Source: Nautilus pompilius
Taxonomy: Eukaryota > Mollusca > Cephalopoda > Nautilida > Nautilidae
Length of the DNA stretch: 64,000 bases
Direction: 5' to 3'
Assembly (NCBI GenBank): GCA_018389105.1
Contig: JACATO010000591.1
Location: 668,501 to 732,500 of the forward strand
The notes beneath the pieces are model-generated. The model ran no database searches, was not told the origin of the DNA, and was given only the letters and a program-made list of their open reading frames with translations. A program made the position numbers and the translations under genes. Shown piece after piece: positions 1 to 10,314 of the stretch (its first letter is position 1; each line of letters opens with the position of its first letter).

Positions 1-2580
1 ACGGCTGTTCATCTAAAATCCGTAATACTGTGCTGTGGATGTTATGATTATTTCTCAACCCTAAACTCCTTAAATTTCCAAGATTTCAACTGTTTTTAGA
101 ATGATTTTTGTTTTGTACCTGTTATCAGAAGAAAATCATAGTTCTAAAGTAAACATATCCCCTCATTTAATACAACCAAACCAAATATGTGTTTAAGTAA
201 TGCATATGATGAACAAAAAATATTTTGGGCGCTGTAGTAGTAGTTTAGCTGGGTGTTCACAGATGCTGAATAATTTTTTTTTTAAATAAAAATTTGAATC
301 TGTGAATCACATCAATGGAAATTTAAAAAAAATTTTTAAACTGCTACTTGTCCCCTTGTTTACATAAAAGAAAAGATTTGGACACGTTTAATATTCGTAT
401 TGTGTCACTAAATCCTTTTATTTTTTCCAAATGTTGATTCACAGCTGATATTATACCTCGTCTGATTAATTACGGCCATCGATCAGTCTTTCCTGGGATT
501 AAATCCAGTTTTGTGCACTCTACTACATCTACTGTTGTTGGGGTTTTTTTAGTTGCTTATCCCAAAATTCAGGTAGTCACCTTTTGGCATTTGTTATTGT
601 TTGGCCCAGCGCATTTTTCATTTAGTATCTTGTCGCCAGGTGTCAGTTTTTTTATCTTAGATTTCAAGTAACAAGGGATGCTTTTGATCTGCGGCATTTT
701 CCCTCTGGACCTGTCATCAGGCCCCTGGCCTTCTAACCACTCGGGCAGTTTCTTTCACACCATATTTTTCATTCAGTTTTTCTATTTAAGATGCTTAATG
801 CATTCCTAATGTTATCAGTGAGGACCTAGAAATCTGTACCGATTCCAATCCGAAGATTAGATCTTGTTTTGTTTTGTTTTTTTTTACTTTGTAAAAGAAT
901 TTAAGCCTAGAGCTGTGTTATTCTAAAGGAAAGCACAGCAGACATGGAGTTTGGACATTCACCTAGTGTACTATGCAATTAGCTTTGAACTACATGTAAA
1001 ACCACAAAAGACTTGAAATAAATGTTATACCATTTCCTTCAGTTTTTGTTGCTTATTATCAACACCTTTTTAAAATAATATTTGCAAACAGGAAATGGTA
1101 CTAAAAGCCAAAACTGTGCAGGTGTTTTTACCATAGCAGCACTCAACATTTCTCACTGAAAGAAGAAGAAAAATTCTGTTTAACTCTACCGTATTAATCC
1201 TGCATTAACAGGAGAAGGTTCTGGGTTTTTTCACACCTGGTAAATAAGCCTAAAGTAGTTGGTATCCCATGGATTCTAAAAGAAATTTCTTGTTTTCATT
1301 TTTCTTCAACATTTCAGTATCTGAGCAAGTTTTTTTTTTTCTGAATTTAAAGTGAACAGGGGTCGGTCTGAGTGGAGTCCCTGGACTAGAATGTGGCTGA
1401 CGCTGTGTGATGGACAGCGGCCTGCACTGTTTTACTAAAATATCCTAAAACTAACACCTGTGATGACTACTCATTGTAGAAAACTATACCTCAGATGCCA
1501 GTGACAAAAGGTAGATTGTAACTGTAGTGATCACGATGAACATCCAGATGCAGGGCCAAATGAAGTCATACTGCAAACATCCGAGTGAAGGACCATTGCA
1601 TTTGAATGAGATTTTACTGAAAACTGCAGTGGTTAGGAATGCATTGGCAACAACAACTATTCAATATCTGGATTTCAAAAGGACAAACGTTTGATTTCAT
1701 GATCAGGATCCTCAACCAAGATAACAGGATTGAAGTTAGAAACTACTTCCAAGAATTCAATGTTTTGTTTCCAATATGAAACGAACTGTTCGCTATAAAA
1801 TAAAAGAAGCCTAAACAAACAATTTAAAGGATTTACAATTTCAAACTCTAAAATTGCAATAAATATATGAAAACCCAGCAATTCCTTGGTCCAAAGAACA
1901 CTAGTTTTCAGGAGCAACTACATACACACACACATATATATATATATATTTAGCATCACGCAAACCATATCTAGGCAATTTAAGATATAGTTTAATGTAC
2001 AGCACAGTTCATTTTCCAACTGTCACTGAATGTTATTAGTTAAGGACATTACATTAGCTAACTATAGCAATGACCATTTGCACTATCAATTCATGGCCTA
2101 TTTTTTACTCTATTGAAAAAGATGATGTGAAAGCTCAGTTATTTTCGTTCTGTACGGTATTATGGAAACACAGACCATTATCACTTGGATTTACTGTCAG
2201 AAAAGTAAAAAAACCAAGTTGATAATTAAAAAATATTAATTTACTGCTAGAACCTGTCAGTGTATTCTACATCAGCCTGCTTGTCACTGAACTTTTTGTC
2301 TCGAAATACCTCAGAGTTTTAACTTTTACATCCCTGTTAAGTGCAGCTGTTAAAGGTACAGAGTTGGATTCTTGGATAGAAGGTGCAGTTTATTAGGTCC
2401 AGGTGTAGATTCATTTAGACATTCATCTGATTGAGATGGCAAATTTGGTGGGTGTTGACCATATTGTCACTTTGGATATCAGACAAAGGGCTAGCCTTCA
2501 TCCAGAAATTCCAGAGAATTGTCTATTGTTTTTCTTAACACCCAAAAGTTCATCTATCCAATAGCTGTAGACAATGAGCA
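1..2580. other. Non-coding flank with simple repeats
   Basis: AT-rich sequence with T-runs and a short CA/TA repeat near 1924-1950. No reading frame here looks like a conserved protein and no exon with good splice sites was recognised. It could be intergenic DNA or the intron or 3' UTR of a neighbour outside the window. Confidence 0.5.
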
Positions 2581-2589
2581 ATGAAAATA

Positions 2590-3180
2590 TGATCATTAGC
2601 TCTGCAATGACTGATGACACTGATAATTAACTGTGAATTTTAGTTGTTCAAAAAGTAGAACATTGGTCTTTTCCAGATCCTGTGCATGCTTGACAACTGC
2701 TCCATGATGTTTTTGAAGCTGCTGCCTGCCTGCATCCACCCACCTACATTTGCTGAGCCAACACCTAGGAGGCCAATTGCTGAAAATGATCAAGGATGTG
2801 AACAAATTGGGGGCATGGTATTCCCAGTGAAAAACTGCATTTGCAACAGAAACTGTTTCTCCTTTCTCCTGACACAACTGCCTTACCAGCAATGACCCAA
2901 TCTAGTTTCCAAATAATATTAATTCCTATTTTATTCTTACTATAAAGTTTGAATGAACTTACAATGACTTGTCGAAGAATTGTGCAACAGTTAAAACTTT
3001 TGCTCTCGAAAAGCTGGTTGTTGGAGATATGTTACATGGCACATAGATAAGCCATTTTTCTTGTTTCATTTAGCTTCAGTCCAAAATATAAATCCGCTGC
3101 TGCGGTCAGGTATTTTTCCAATGCACCTTTCTCGGGTGAAAATGATCCAATCTTTAGCTTTTTTCCTATGAATCTGTGAA
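2590..3180 (-). pseudogene. Relic of a pogo-like DDE transposase
   Basis: On the minus strand, around 3160-3040, a frame reads FSPEKGALEKYLTAAADLYF followed by GLKLNETRKMAY. This resembles the N-terminal DNA-binding region of pogo/CENP-B-like transposases. Further along the strand (2892-2596) an open frame has the pattern of the pogo catalytic core around the first aspartate-bearing segment: a GET-VSVANAV stretch and then NLFTSLIIFSNWPPR. Stops and frameshifts separate the two parts, so this is a dead copy. No terminal repeats were located. The family assignment rests on recalled sequence patterns and is tentative; another DDE family is possible. Confidence 0.38.
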
Positions 3181-5170
3181 TCTGGTTAGGGTGACATGCA
3201 GATATTGTATCCTTGGCTACAACTTATTAATACACTAGTCCAAACTAAATCTACTGAATTTATCATCTGTAATACATATAAGAGAAATTAAGTTCTGAAG
3301 TACAACTGCCTATAGATTGCAGTAATAACCTCCCCAGCCTTTTGCTCTATCCTGTGTGCAGTAGTTTAATTCTGGCTTTGTGAAAATTGGTAATAACTTG
3401 AATATTACACAAACTCGACCATATTTCCTCTAATAGGAGACCTGGATCTTTTTTTTTCCAATCACATCTGTAGGCACTACTATCAGCAGGAAGGGGGATA
3501 TTTTTGTCAACTCGAAATTTCCACGTTTTACTAAAAGGTGAGACCACATTCATTTTGCAGTCCCACAAAAGACAGGCACACTGTTCAGCTGCCAATTCAA
3601 TTCCGTCAAATTGTCACTGTTGCAAACTTTGACATTTTTTACAAATGTTCAATAAAAGCTTTCACCCTCTGGAACTTTCCATTTTCCTGATGTATCCAAT
3701 TGAATGCATGAATCAAGTAATATTCACTTTCATCTAGTGCACAAAAAAATGCTGTAAACTTTAAATAATCTGCTGTGAAGATCAGCAAGCAGTATGGCCC
3801 AAACTATACATGATTCACTGCAGAGAGACAGCGGTGAGTGAAAATTGCCAGCAGCTGTTTCCTGTATCAATAGACTGAGCAGTTTTTATGTAGCTATTTG
3901 ATTTTCTGCTTGAATGCCTGATTCTGAGATAAGTCTGCAGCCTGAGCATTTTGTGCACCTACCAGGAACAGCCACAAATCCACAATTTCTCCATTTCTTT
4001 GATATCTGATAGGTGATGGAAAAACACATCCCAGACAAATATTTGTTTTCCAAAAGCAAAGCTGCCAATAACTTTCTGGAAAAATTGCAGCATTAACAAA
4101 TATTATTTATCTAATCCATTTCAGCTTAAATTATTTTGGGGAATGAGACATTTTGGGGCAGAAGAGTGAATTAGAGATACTCTGAACCTTCACCGGCTTA
4201 GAGCATTGCAATGGCACAAAGCTTTTCATGTCCAGTCAACTGGGCAGATACTTTCCTTCCTGCCATGATATGTCACAATTGCTATCAACAGAGTTCATTC
4301 AGACAGCTGTTTTATCTGCAGAATAGATTATTCCAAGGGATATTGCTGTTCTTGAATATTTTTCAAATGTAGAGCACAAAATCCAGCCAGTGATAATTCT
4401 TGTGGTATTGAGTAGTAATATGGCACAGACTCAAATTGTGTTTGTCTATAATTTCTCCAATCAATTGTTTGCCTTGAACTCTGGACGGCTTTCCTGCATT
4501 TCCATCTTGAACATTCTGTTTTTCCACACAGTTCTACACACACCTGTGTCCGACCACCACAAACAAACATCATTCTCTTCTTTTATTGTCAGAAACTGTT
4601 AGGTACCACCCATGATGAAGCGGAAACACTGGGTTACCAACAAGAAATGGCAAGAAGTATTCAGGTGGTGATGAGTGGCACTGCAAAGATCATAGATGAG
4701 GCTGCACAAACTAACAATCTGGATGAAACTATACAAAGCCATCTTAGTGATCCCACTGATCACACATCCCGACTGTTCTTTTAGCTGAGCCAAAAACAGG
4801 AGTGGAAACACAAATCATTGACTGACCAACGAACATTTTTATTGAGAGAATGGTTACATAATAGCTTAAAACAAGATTATACCGTATGAAAATTTGTAGA
4901 ATGCAAGTTATAGAAGCTAATATGTATTTCATATATACACTTACTGCCATTCAAATGTTCAGGCACATAGTAATTTTAAGTTTAGTGGATATGTAAATTA
5001 CTATCTACCATAAACACAACTGAAATGTACTTGTAATAATGCATTTAACAAGTTCACCAATCAAATATATATTTTATATGATTTAAACTCTCTACTCTCA
5101 ATTTATCACGATTTCCTCCTCCTGCTGCAATTATTATCTAAAAGGTTCTTGGAAGTCTCTCAATTTATTT
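3181..5170. other. Repeat-like DNA without an assigned gene
   Basis: Several short minus-strand frames (3595-3347, 4068-3886, 4573-4328) look protein-like, with cysteine- and tryptophan-containing stretches, but stops break them up. They may be more of the neighbouring dead transposon or a different element. I could not assign a family. Confidence 0.3.
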
Positions 5171-5179
5171 TATGAGATA

Positions 5180-5960
5180 ATCTTTCCAACCACCATTCCA
5201 AGCTTCGTGTGAGAGCTGCTACAACTGTTTGGCTGAAGATGGTTCTTTATCTTTCTCTCTTTTACCCATTTCATCCCATACGATTGCAATGGTCCGATAA
5301 TTGTAGTGGCCATTCCGCAAGAATGAGAATCCAGTCCTGTTGTATTTTTGCACAAATAATTCTGACAGAGCTTAGAAGTGTTTTTCGAGTCAATGTCTTG
5401 GTGCAAGATAAATTGCGACCAACCGAGCATAAACCCAATGGAATGACAGATCCCTGGAGTATATGGTGGCAGTCATGCTTGTTTAGGGTATTCTCAAGTT
5501 TGTAAAGATCACCAAAATGTCTCCAGACCATTATGTCTCAACCTTCTCATTTAATGGTAGGCACAATACAATCATTTAGCATGTGTTCACCCAGTCTGTG
5601 ACAGACATAAACTGTATGATTCCATCCAAATATTTCCAATTTGGATTCATCAGACCAAAGCACCTGCCTACATCCATTAAATTTTGTGGCGTTCAGTCCA
5701 AGGAAACTCTTCAGCCTTATCTGAGAGCCAGACAAACATCTATAACAAAGGTTTGTGACTTTAATGCAGTGGTTTTTGGTTTTCCTATTCTTCCAATGGT
5801 TCAGTATCATATAAGCAATTCCATTCAACGACACCTTTACTTTTCTCATGAGGACTTCCATCCTTCTTCAGTGTAGCAATCATCTCTCTGCTGTTCAGCT
5901 GCTGGTGTTTGGTTCCTGCCATCACAGCTCTTTGATAAGCAATTAACTTCATACTCTGGT
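5180..5960 (-). pseudogene. Tc1-like transposase relic
   Basis: Read on the minus strand, the segment gives typical Tc1 transposase pieces in order: a helix-turn-helix-like N-terminal part, then VLWSDESKLEIFGWNHTVYV around the first catalytic aspartate, then FILHQDIDSKNTSKLCQNYL, which corresponds to the family's QQDNDPKHT motif. The last motif lies in a different frame from the first two. The second catalytic motif is altered, reading DIDSK instead of DNDPK. The copy is therefore broken and cannot encode transposase. Terminal repeats were not identified. Confidence 0.72.
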
Positions 5961-6530
5961 TACTACTTTCACTTATTTTTAAATAGGATATTTAGTTCTT
6001 GGTTAGAAGCATTCAAATGAGATCTAATTATAGATGGGGAAATTTATAGATAAAATACTTAATTTCTATTGGTCACAAACTATCACACATTTCCCGGATG
6101 ATCCTGAGATCCATAAATTTACATTTATTTTGAAATGATACCAAAAATAAACGAATTTTCTACCATAAAACACATTTTACTAACTACCAACACTGATTTT
6201 TTTTTGTTGGTCAAAATCACTGGGATCTTAGTTCTATGTACAACATCACAAAAGTACCAATTGCTATAGCTTGGCTGAGAACGTTTGAGTGATCGGTCAT
6301 CTCTCCAGCAGGTTAGAGCACCTGCTACATCCATTGAGGAAAACCTCTCATGTCTGCGTTTAAGTCCGAACTCCTCCGCTCGAAACCTGGCGACATTCTA
6401 CAAAGGGGTTTGGCGTCCATCGGGAGTGTCCATCCAAACTACCAAAATTAGACAGCCCCTGATTAGCTCCCCTTTACCCCTTACTCTCTCTCTCTCTCTC
6501 ACACACACCTATCGTTGAGGGTTACGGCCC
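5960..6530. other. Spacer with CT/CA simple repeat
   Basis: No gene recognised. A CT-rich then CA-rich simple repeat lies at about 6484-6510, just ahead of the GC-rich promoter region of the BTB gene. Confidence 0.5.
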
Positions 6531-6698
6531 GAATTAACATGACAACGGGGCATCGTGTGAGGGCGGGGAACCACTTCACGTGCTCTGGTAATTTGAATTT
6601 TAAAAAGACAGATATATATATTTTAAAGGTGATACAAGAAGGCGGCGAAGGTTCGAACTGTGCGAGACTCGAAGGGGGATCCGGCGGAGGGCGAGATG
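6530..6698 (+). promoter_or_regulatory. Probable promoter and first exon of BTB-kelch gene
   Basis: Base composition shifts from AT-rich to GC/CpG-rich here. A TATA-rich stretch lies at about 6611-6622 and a G/A-rich leader follows. An ATG at 6696-6698 is followed directly by GTAAGG, a good splice donor. Splicing from 6698 to the acceptor at 7330-7331 puts this ATG in frame with the downstream 611-codon frame and adds five residues (MNKQS). Position -3 of this ATG is G, a favourable context. The transcription start and the use of the TATA-like stretch are inferred. Confidence 0.5.
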
Positions 6699-7331
6699 GT
6701 AAGGATGCGCTTTTGACGTGAATCCCGGGGGGGGGCGGTTTTCAGGGGTCTCCTCCCGTCTCCCGAGAGAGGTCTAGGGTTCGGCTCTGTCGTTGGTCAG
6801 CTCGTTATGGAAAAGGGGGCCTCAGGCGGTGACAGAAGCTCTTTCCTTCTGTTGGAAAAGGAGACCCCTCAGCTGCCTGCCGAGTGGGTCCCTTTACTGG
6901 TGACTCTCGGGGGTTACGTATGGGGCCCCGCGATCCGAGCACTCGGTTATCACCGTCGATTAGAGTAGTACAGGGGGATCACGCCAGGCGTCTCTCTGTC
7001 GCCGGGAACCCCGCGGGAGGATGAACAGCCGACCAATGGCCGTCCCCTTCACGTAATGTATTTTCAGATAGGTTCTCCTTCCCCTGTTTGCCGGACTGCC
7101 CGGACCCTCTCGGTATTGGAGGGTGGCGGAAACCGTGGAGCTGATCTAAGACGGATGCTGTCCGTGGTGATGGTTTGGCTCCCCTTCATGGAGGAACTCC
7201 GCCCTGGTTATGGATTCAGTAAAACGCTACCTCCCCCGGATAATACCAGAGTCTCCTCCTCCTCGGAGCCCTGGAATTCTGACGATTTAGTTGTTTTTGT
7301 TTTTTTTTTTCTTACCTTCTCTTTTGTGTAG
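6699..7331 (+). other. GC-rich first intron of BTB-kelch gene
   Basis: Begins with GTAAGG at 6699 and ends with a long T-rich tract and TAG at 7329-7331. The interior is GC- and CpG-rich with several G-runs, as in promoter-proximal CpG-rich DNA. The short open frames inside are not conserved proteins as far as I can tell. Confidence 0.55.
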
Positions 7332-7343
7332 AACAAACAATCT

Positions 7344-9179
7344 ATGGCGAAGGATTCGGTTAAATTCTGCGATGGCGAAACCAGCTCCACCTGGCGCTCG
7401 ATCTGTGACAACACCCTAAGGGGAGACAACTGCGACGTGGCGTTAACTGTCGGGTACGAGTCGGCCAGAGCCAACAAGGCAGTCCTGGCGGCGGCCAGTC
7501 ACTACTTCTACGAGATGTTTTCCGCTTGTCCAGCCGAAACGAAGCTGCCACGGAACGTGGTCGTGGACGACACGTTTACGGACACCGGGTTAATTGAGTT
7601 TTTGGCCTACACATATCAGAATAAAACCAGTCTGAGCTTAACTGCGATAATGGATGTCATTGTCAGGCTGGACATGTATGACATGCCCGACCAGTTAGCC
7701 CAGAAGCTGCTGGAAACGCTCTGCTTTCAAACAATCATCAAGATATGGGTGACTGCTCACCACTGCAATAAGCTTCCCCTCGTTACCATCTGTGAGATCT
7801 TGTTCACAAAGTTCCATCTGTTTCCTTCAAGCTTTGAAGGCAACATTGAGTGTGTGAATCCAGACTTCCTCTGTTATTTGGCAGATATTACAGAAGTCTT
7901 CCAATACAGGAAAAGTACAGTCATTGGTCTGTTTCTTCTCTGGCTAAGCAAGAATCCCTCGGAAGAACTGCGAGTAAAGAGTATGATTAAGAAAATTAAA
8001 TGTTCAAGATCAGATATGAAGAAAGCATTTGCTGAAGTTAAAATGCCATTTCCGATAAACAAAGATTTGATTGAGTCGCTAAGGTTACAACAATCAACAA
8101 TCCCAAGTGCATCCAAAAAATCCGCAAGATCCTGGTCGATAGTAGCCTTTGAGGAACAACTTAAAACAATAGCAATATACTGTGGAAGGTTGAAAGAGTG
8201 GAGAAGTTTGTTGGTATCATCTTTACCATCTGGAGTGCCCATAGGCATTCTAAGTTCTGGTTACTTGGTCTGGGCTGATACTAGCATTGCAGAAGTAACC
8301 TATATTAACATGTACAACAATGAAATTCTGGTGCTTGATTCTGTTATTAAGAAAGTACTCGAAGAGAACTATTCACCTTATATGAATGATGACTGCTACA
8401 AATTCTTTGTCAGTAAGGATATCTTGTATTTTACCATGGTGGTGTGTAAAGATTGGTTACATTCTAATCTTATCATTTATAAATTTGATGACAAGGAATG
8501 TAAGTGGAAAAGTCTTTGTTGTTGGAACCTGTCAGAGAGAGTTTCATTTGTAGAAGTTTATCAAGCAGGCCATAATAAAGTGTGCATAATTGTTACAATG
8601 ACCAGGCAGCAGCCAGTCCAAGAATGTGAACAGCTATTGTACTATGTTTTCTTAGCCGAAACAAAACTGTCTAAAGTTTTTAGTAGACGTTCTTCTAGTA
8701 TACTTGAAGTTGCACCATTTGTACATGAAGAAGCCTTATATTTTCTGTTGGATCCACTGTTAGTATCCAAAAGCATCAATGGAAAGCCATCTTATATCTA
8801 TAGGGGAAACTTGGCTATTATCGACTTTTCTGTGTTGACAGAAAGTGCTAAATCATTTGCTATTCCTTATCCAGAAGTCATGCCCCTTCCAATAGAACCA
8901 CGGTCTTCTGAAGACTTTTTTCTACAGGTAAAATGCAGCATACTTGAGAAAAGAATGTGCCTAGGTTTGGGAAGAGGACCTTATATTTTTGACATCTTTA
9001 TTTTTAATAAAGGAACATTCAAATGGTCACATGTATCATCTGTGCCACTACCCTCTATAAATGAATTTAATATTTTCTTGTTTAATACCACGTGTCCAGT
9101 GAGTGAGATTCTTGAGGATGATTTCCATTTTGAATCCTATTCTGATGAATGTTATTTTGAAAACTGGTTATTATTGTGA
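7344..9179 (+). CDS. BTB-BACK-kelch-like protein
   Basis: An uninterrupted 611-codon frame. Residues about 22-125 form a BTB/POZ domain: DNCDVAL, then the A-N-K-AVLAAASHYFYEMF core and a following conserved strand. Residues about 130-235 fit a BACK domain. The rest (about 265-600) is a weakly conserved kelch-like region with recurring aromatic-rich blades, such as CKWKSLC and FKWSHVSSVPLP; canonical double glycines are mostly missing. BTB-kelch proteins typically serve as substrate adaptors of cullin-3 ubiquitin ligases, which is an inference here. The ATG at 7344 gives the open frame, but a spliced upstream exon ending in ATG at 6698 joins in frame and may be the true start (616 residues). 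The family member cannot be named; closest relatives would be KLHL/KBTBD proteins. A poly(A) signal follows at 9298. The coding part lacks introns, as in some KLHL/KBTBD genes. Confidence 0.85.
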   Translation: MAKDSVKFCDGETSSTWRSICDNTLRGDNCDVALTVGYESARANKAVLAAASHYFYEMFSACPAETKLPRNVVVDDTFTDTGLIEFLAYTYQNKTSLSLTAIMDVIVRLDMYDMPDQLAQKLLETLCFQTIIKIWVTAHHCNKLPLVTICEILFTKFHLFPSSFEGNIECVNPDFLCYLADITEVFQYRKSTVIGLFLLWLSKNPSEELRVKSMIKKIKCSRSDMKKAFAEVKMPFPINKDLIESLRLQQSTIPSASKKSARSWSIVAFEEQLKTIAIYCGRLKEWRSLLVSSLPSGVPIGILSSGYLVWADTSIAEVTYINMYNNEILVLDSVIKKVLEENYSPYMNDDCYKFFVSKDILYFTMVVCKDWLHSNLIIYKFDDKECKWKSLCCWNLSERVSFVEVYQAGHNKVCIIVTMTRQQPVQECEQLLYYVFLAETKLSKVFSRRSSSILEVAPFVHEEALYFLLDPLLVSKSINGKPSYIYRGNLAIIDFSVLTESAKSFAIPYPEVMPLPIEPRSSEDFFLQVKCSILEKRMCLGLGRGPYIFDIFIFNKGTFKWSHVSSVPLPSINEFNIFLFNTTCPVSEILEDDFHFESYSDECYFENWLLL

Positions 9180-9297
9180 AAAATTAGAACCTGATTGGAG
9201 AACATGTTTATCACTGGGATACCTCATTTTAAAGCTCCTTTTTTAAAATTATTTTAAACTGTAAATAGTACTGACTTTAAAAATAAGTGATTTACTC

Positions 9298-9303
9298 AAT
9301 AAA
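9298..9303 (+). terminator. Poly(A) signal of BTB-kelch gene
   Basis: AATAAA lies 119 bases after the stop codon and is followed by a T-rich stretch, as expected for 3' end formation. This predicts a short 3' UTR. Confidence 0.65.
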
Positions 9304-10314
9304 TTATTTCTTTATGGTTTTATTTACTGCCTTTTCTGTAACTGAGTTAGTTTCAGTCTCTGCTAATTTTAACTTCTTGGTCATTAGTTTGACTTGGCTT
9401 TTGTCTATTATTTAAAAAAAAAAATCATTGCATGTGTGAATAGAGGTGGGGGAGATGTTTAATCTTAGTGCTGCATCCCTCCTAGCGTTATAAATGTGCG
9501 ACCATTCAGAAAATAGATACCCTGATCTTCCAAGGCCTGCGATGAAAGGGAGAGTTGGCTGCCATTAATCTTATATTACTGTCAAGTGGGCTCTAAGACT
9601 TATAAACTCTATTTTAGTGAATTTTAAAAATATCCATTCATGCCAAAAGTAAATGTAATCATCATCCTCCTGTATATGGATTGCAATTGGTTACCACATC
9701 AGCAACGTTTTCCAGTTGAGTTGCTTTGCCTTAAAATTGTTAGATCTGGTTAATTAGTCGAGCTGACTGGTGTTGGGTATGTTTGGGAGAGATTGGTAAT
9801 CGAAGTTTGAGCCATGCCACAGACTCTCTAAAAGTTCCGTACACTATGAAAGAATACCTGAGCTGTAGGATTATGCATATGATGGGAATAGGTATTTGTA
9901 ACGGGTAATGGTTGAGTGGAACCTTGGTGGAATGACTACGTGATAGAGAAGATAGATAGTTTGTGTGGAATGAATGCTAATCCACAGGTTTAATGATCAC
10001 TTATAGAGTGGAGTAGGGAGATCCCATTTTATGGGATTGAGGTTATTGGGTTACTTTTCAAGAACAGATGGAGTTTACTGATTGACCACTTTTACAAATA
10101 TCCTGTGTATCAAGCAAAACGCTTTGGCTAGCCTTTTCTACGGGCTGGCTCAGAAATATGTTCGATACATTTAACAAAGTGTTGCATTTGGAAAGTCGGT
10201 TGGTGCATGCCCTAGAAGTACAGACAATAATGGCTAAAGGGAACAAACCATATGCTGAAAGCCACATTTACCAAAATGCTAGATTGATAATGGCTGTTAC
10301 TGCAGGATCTATAT
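9304..10314. other. Intergenic DNA, no gene seen
   Basis: No recognisable coding, RNA or element signature. The part from about 10060 onward, together with 13128-13560 beyond the hAT element, may have been one older unit split by the hAT insertion. Both sides carry short protein-like frames that I cannot identify. Confidence 0.4.
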
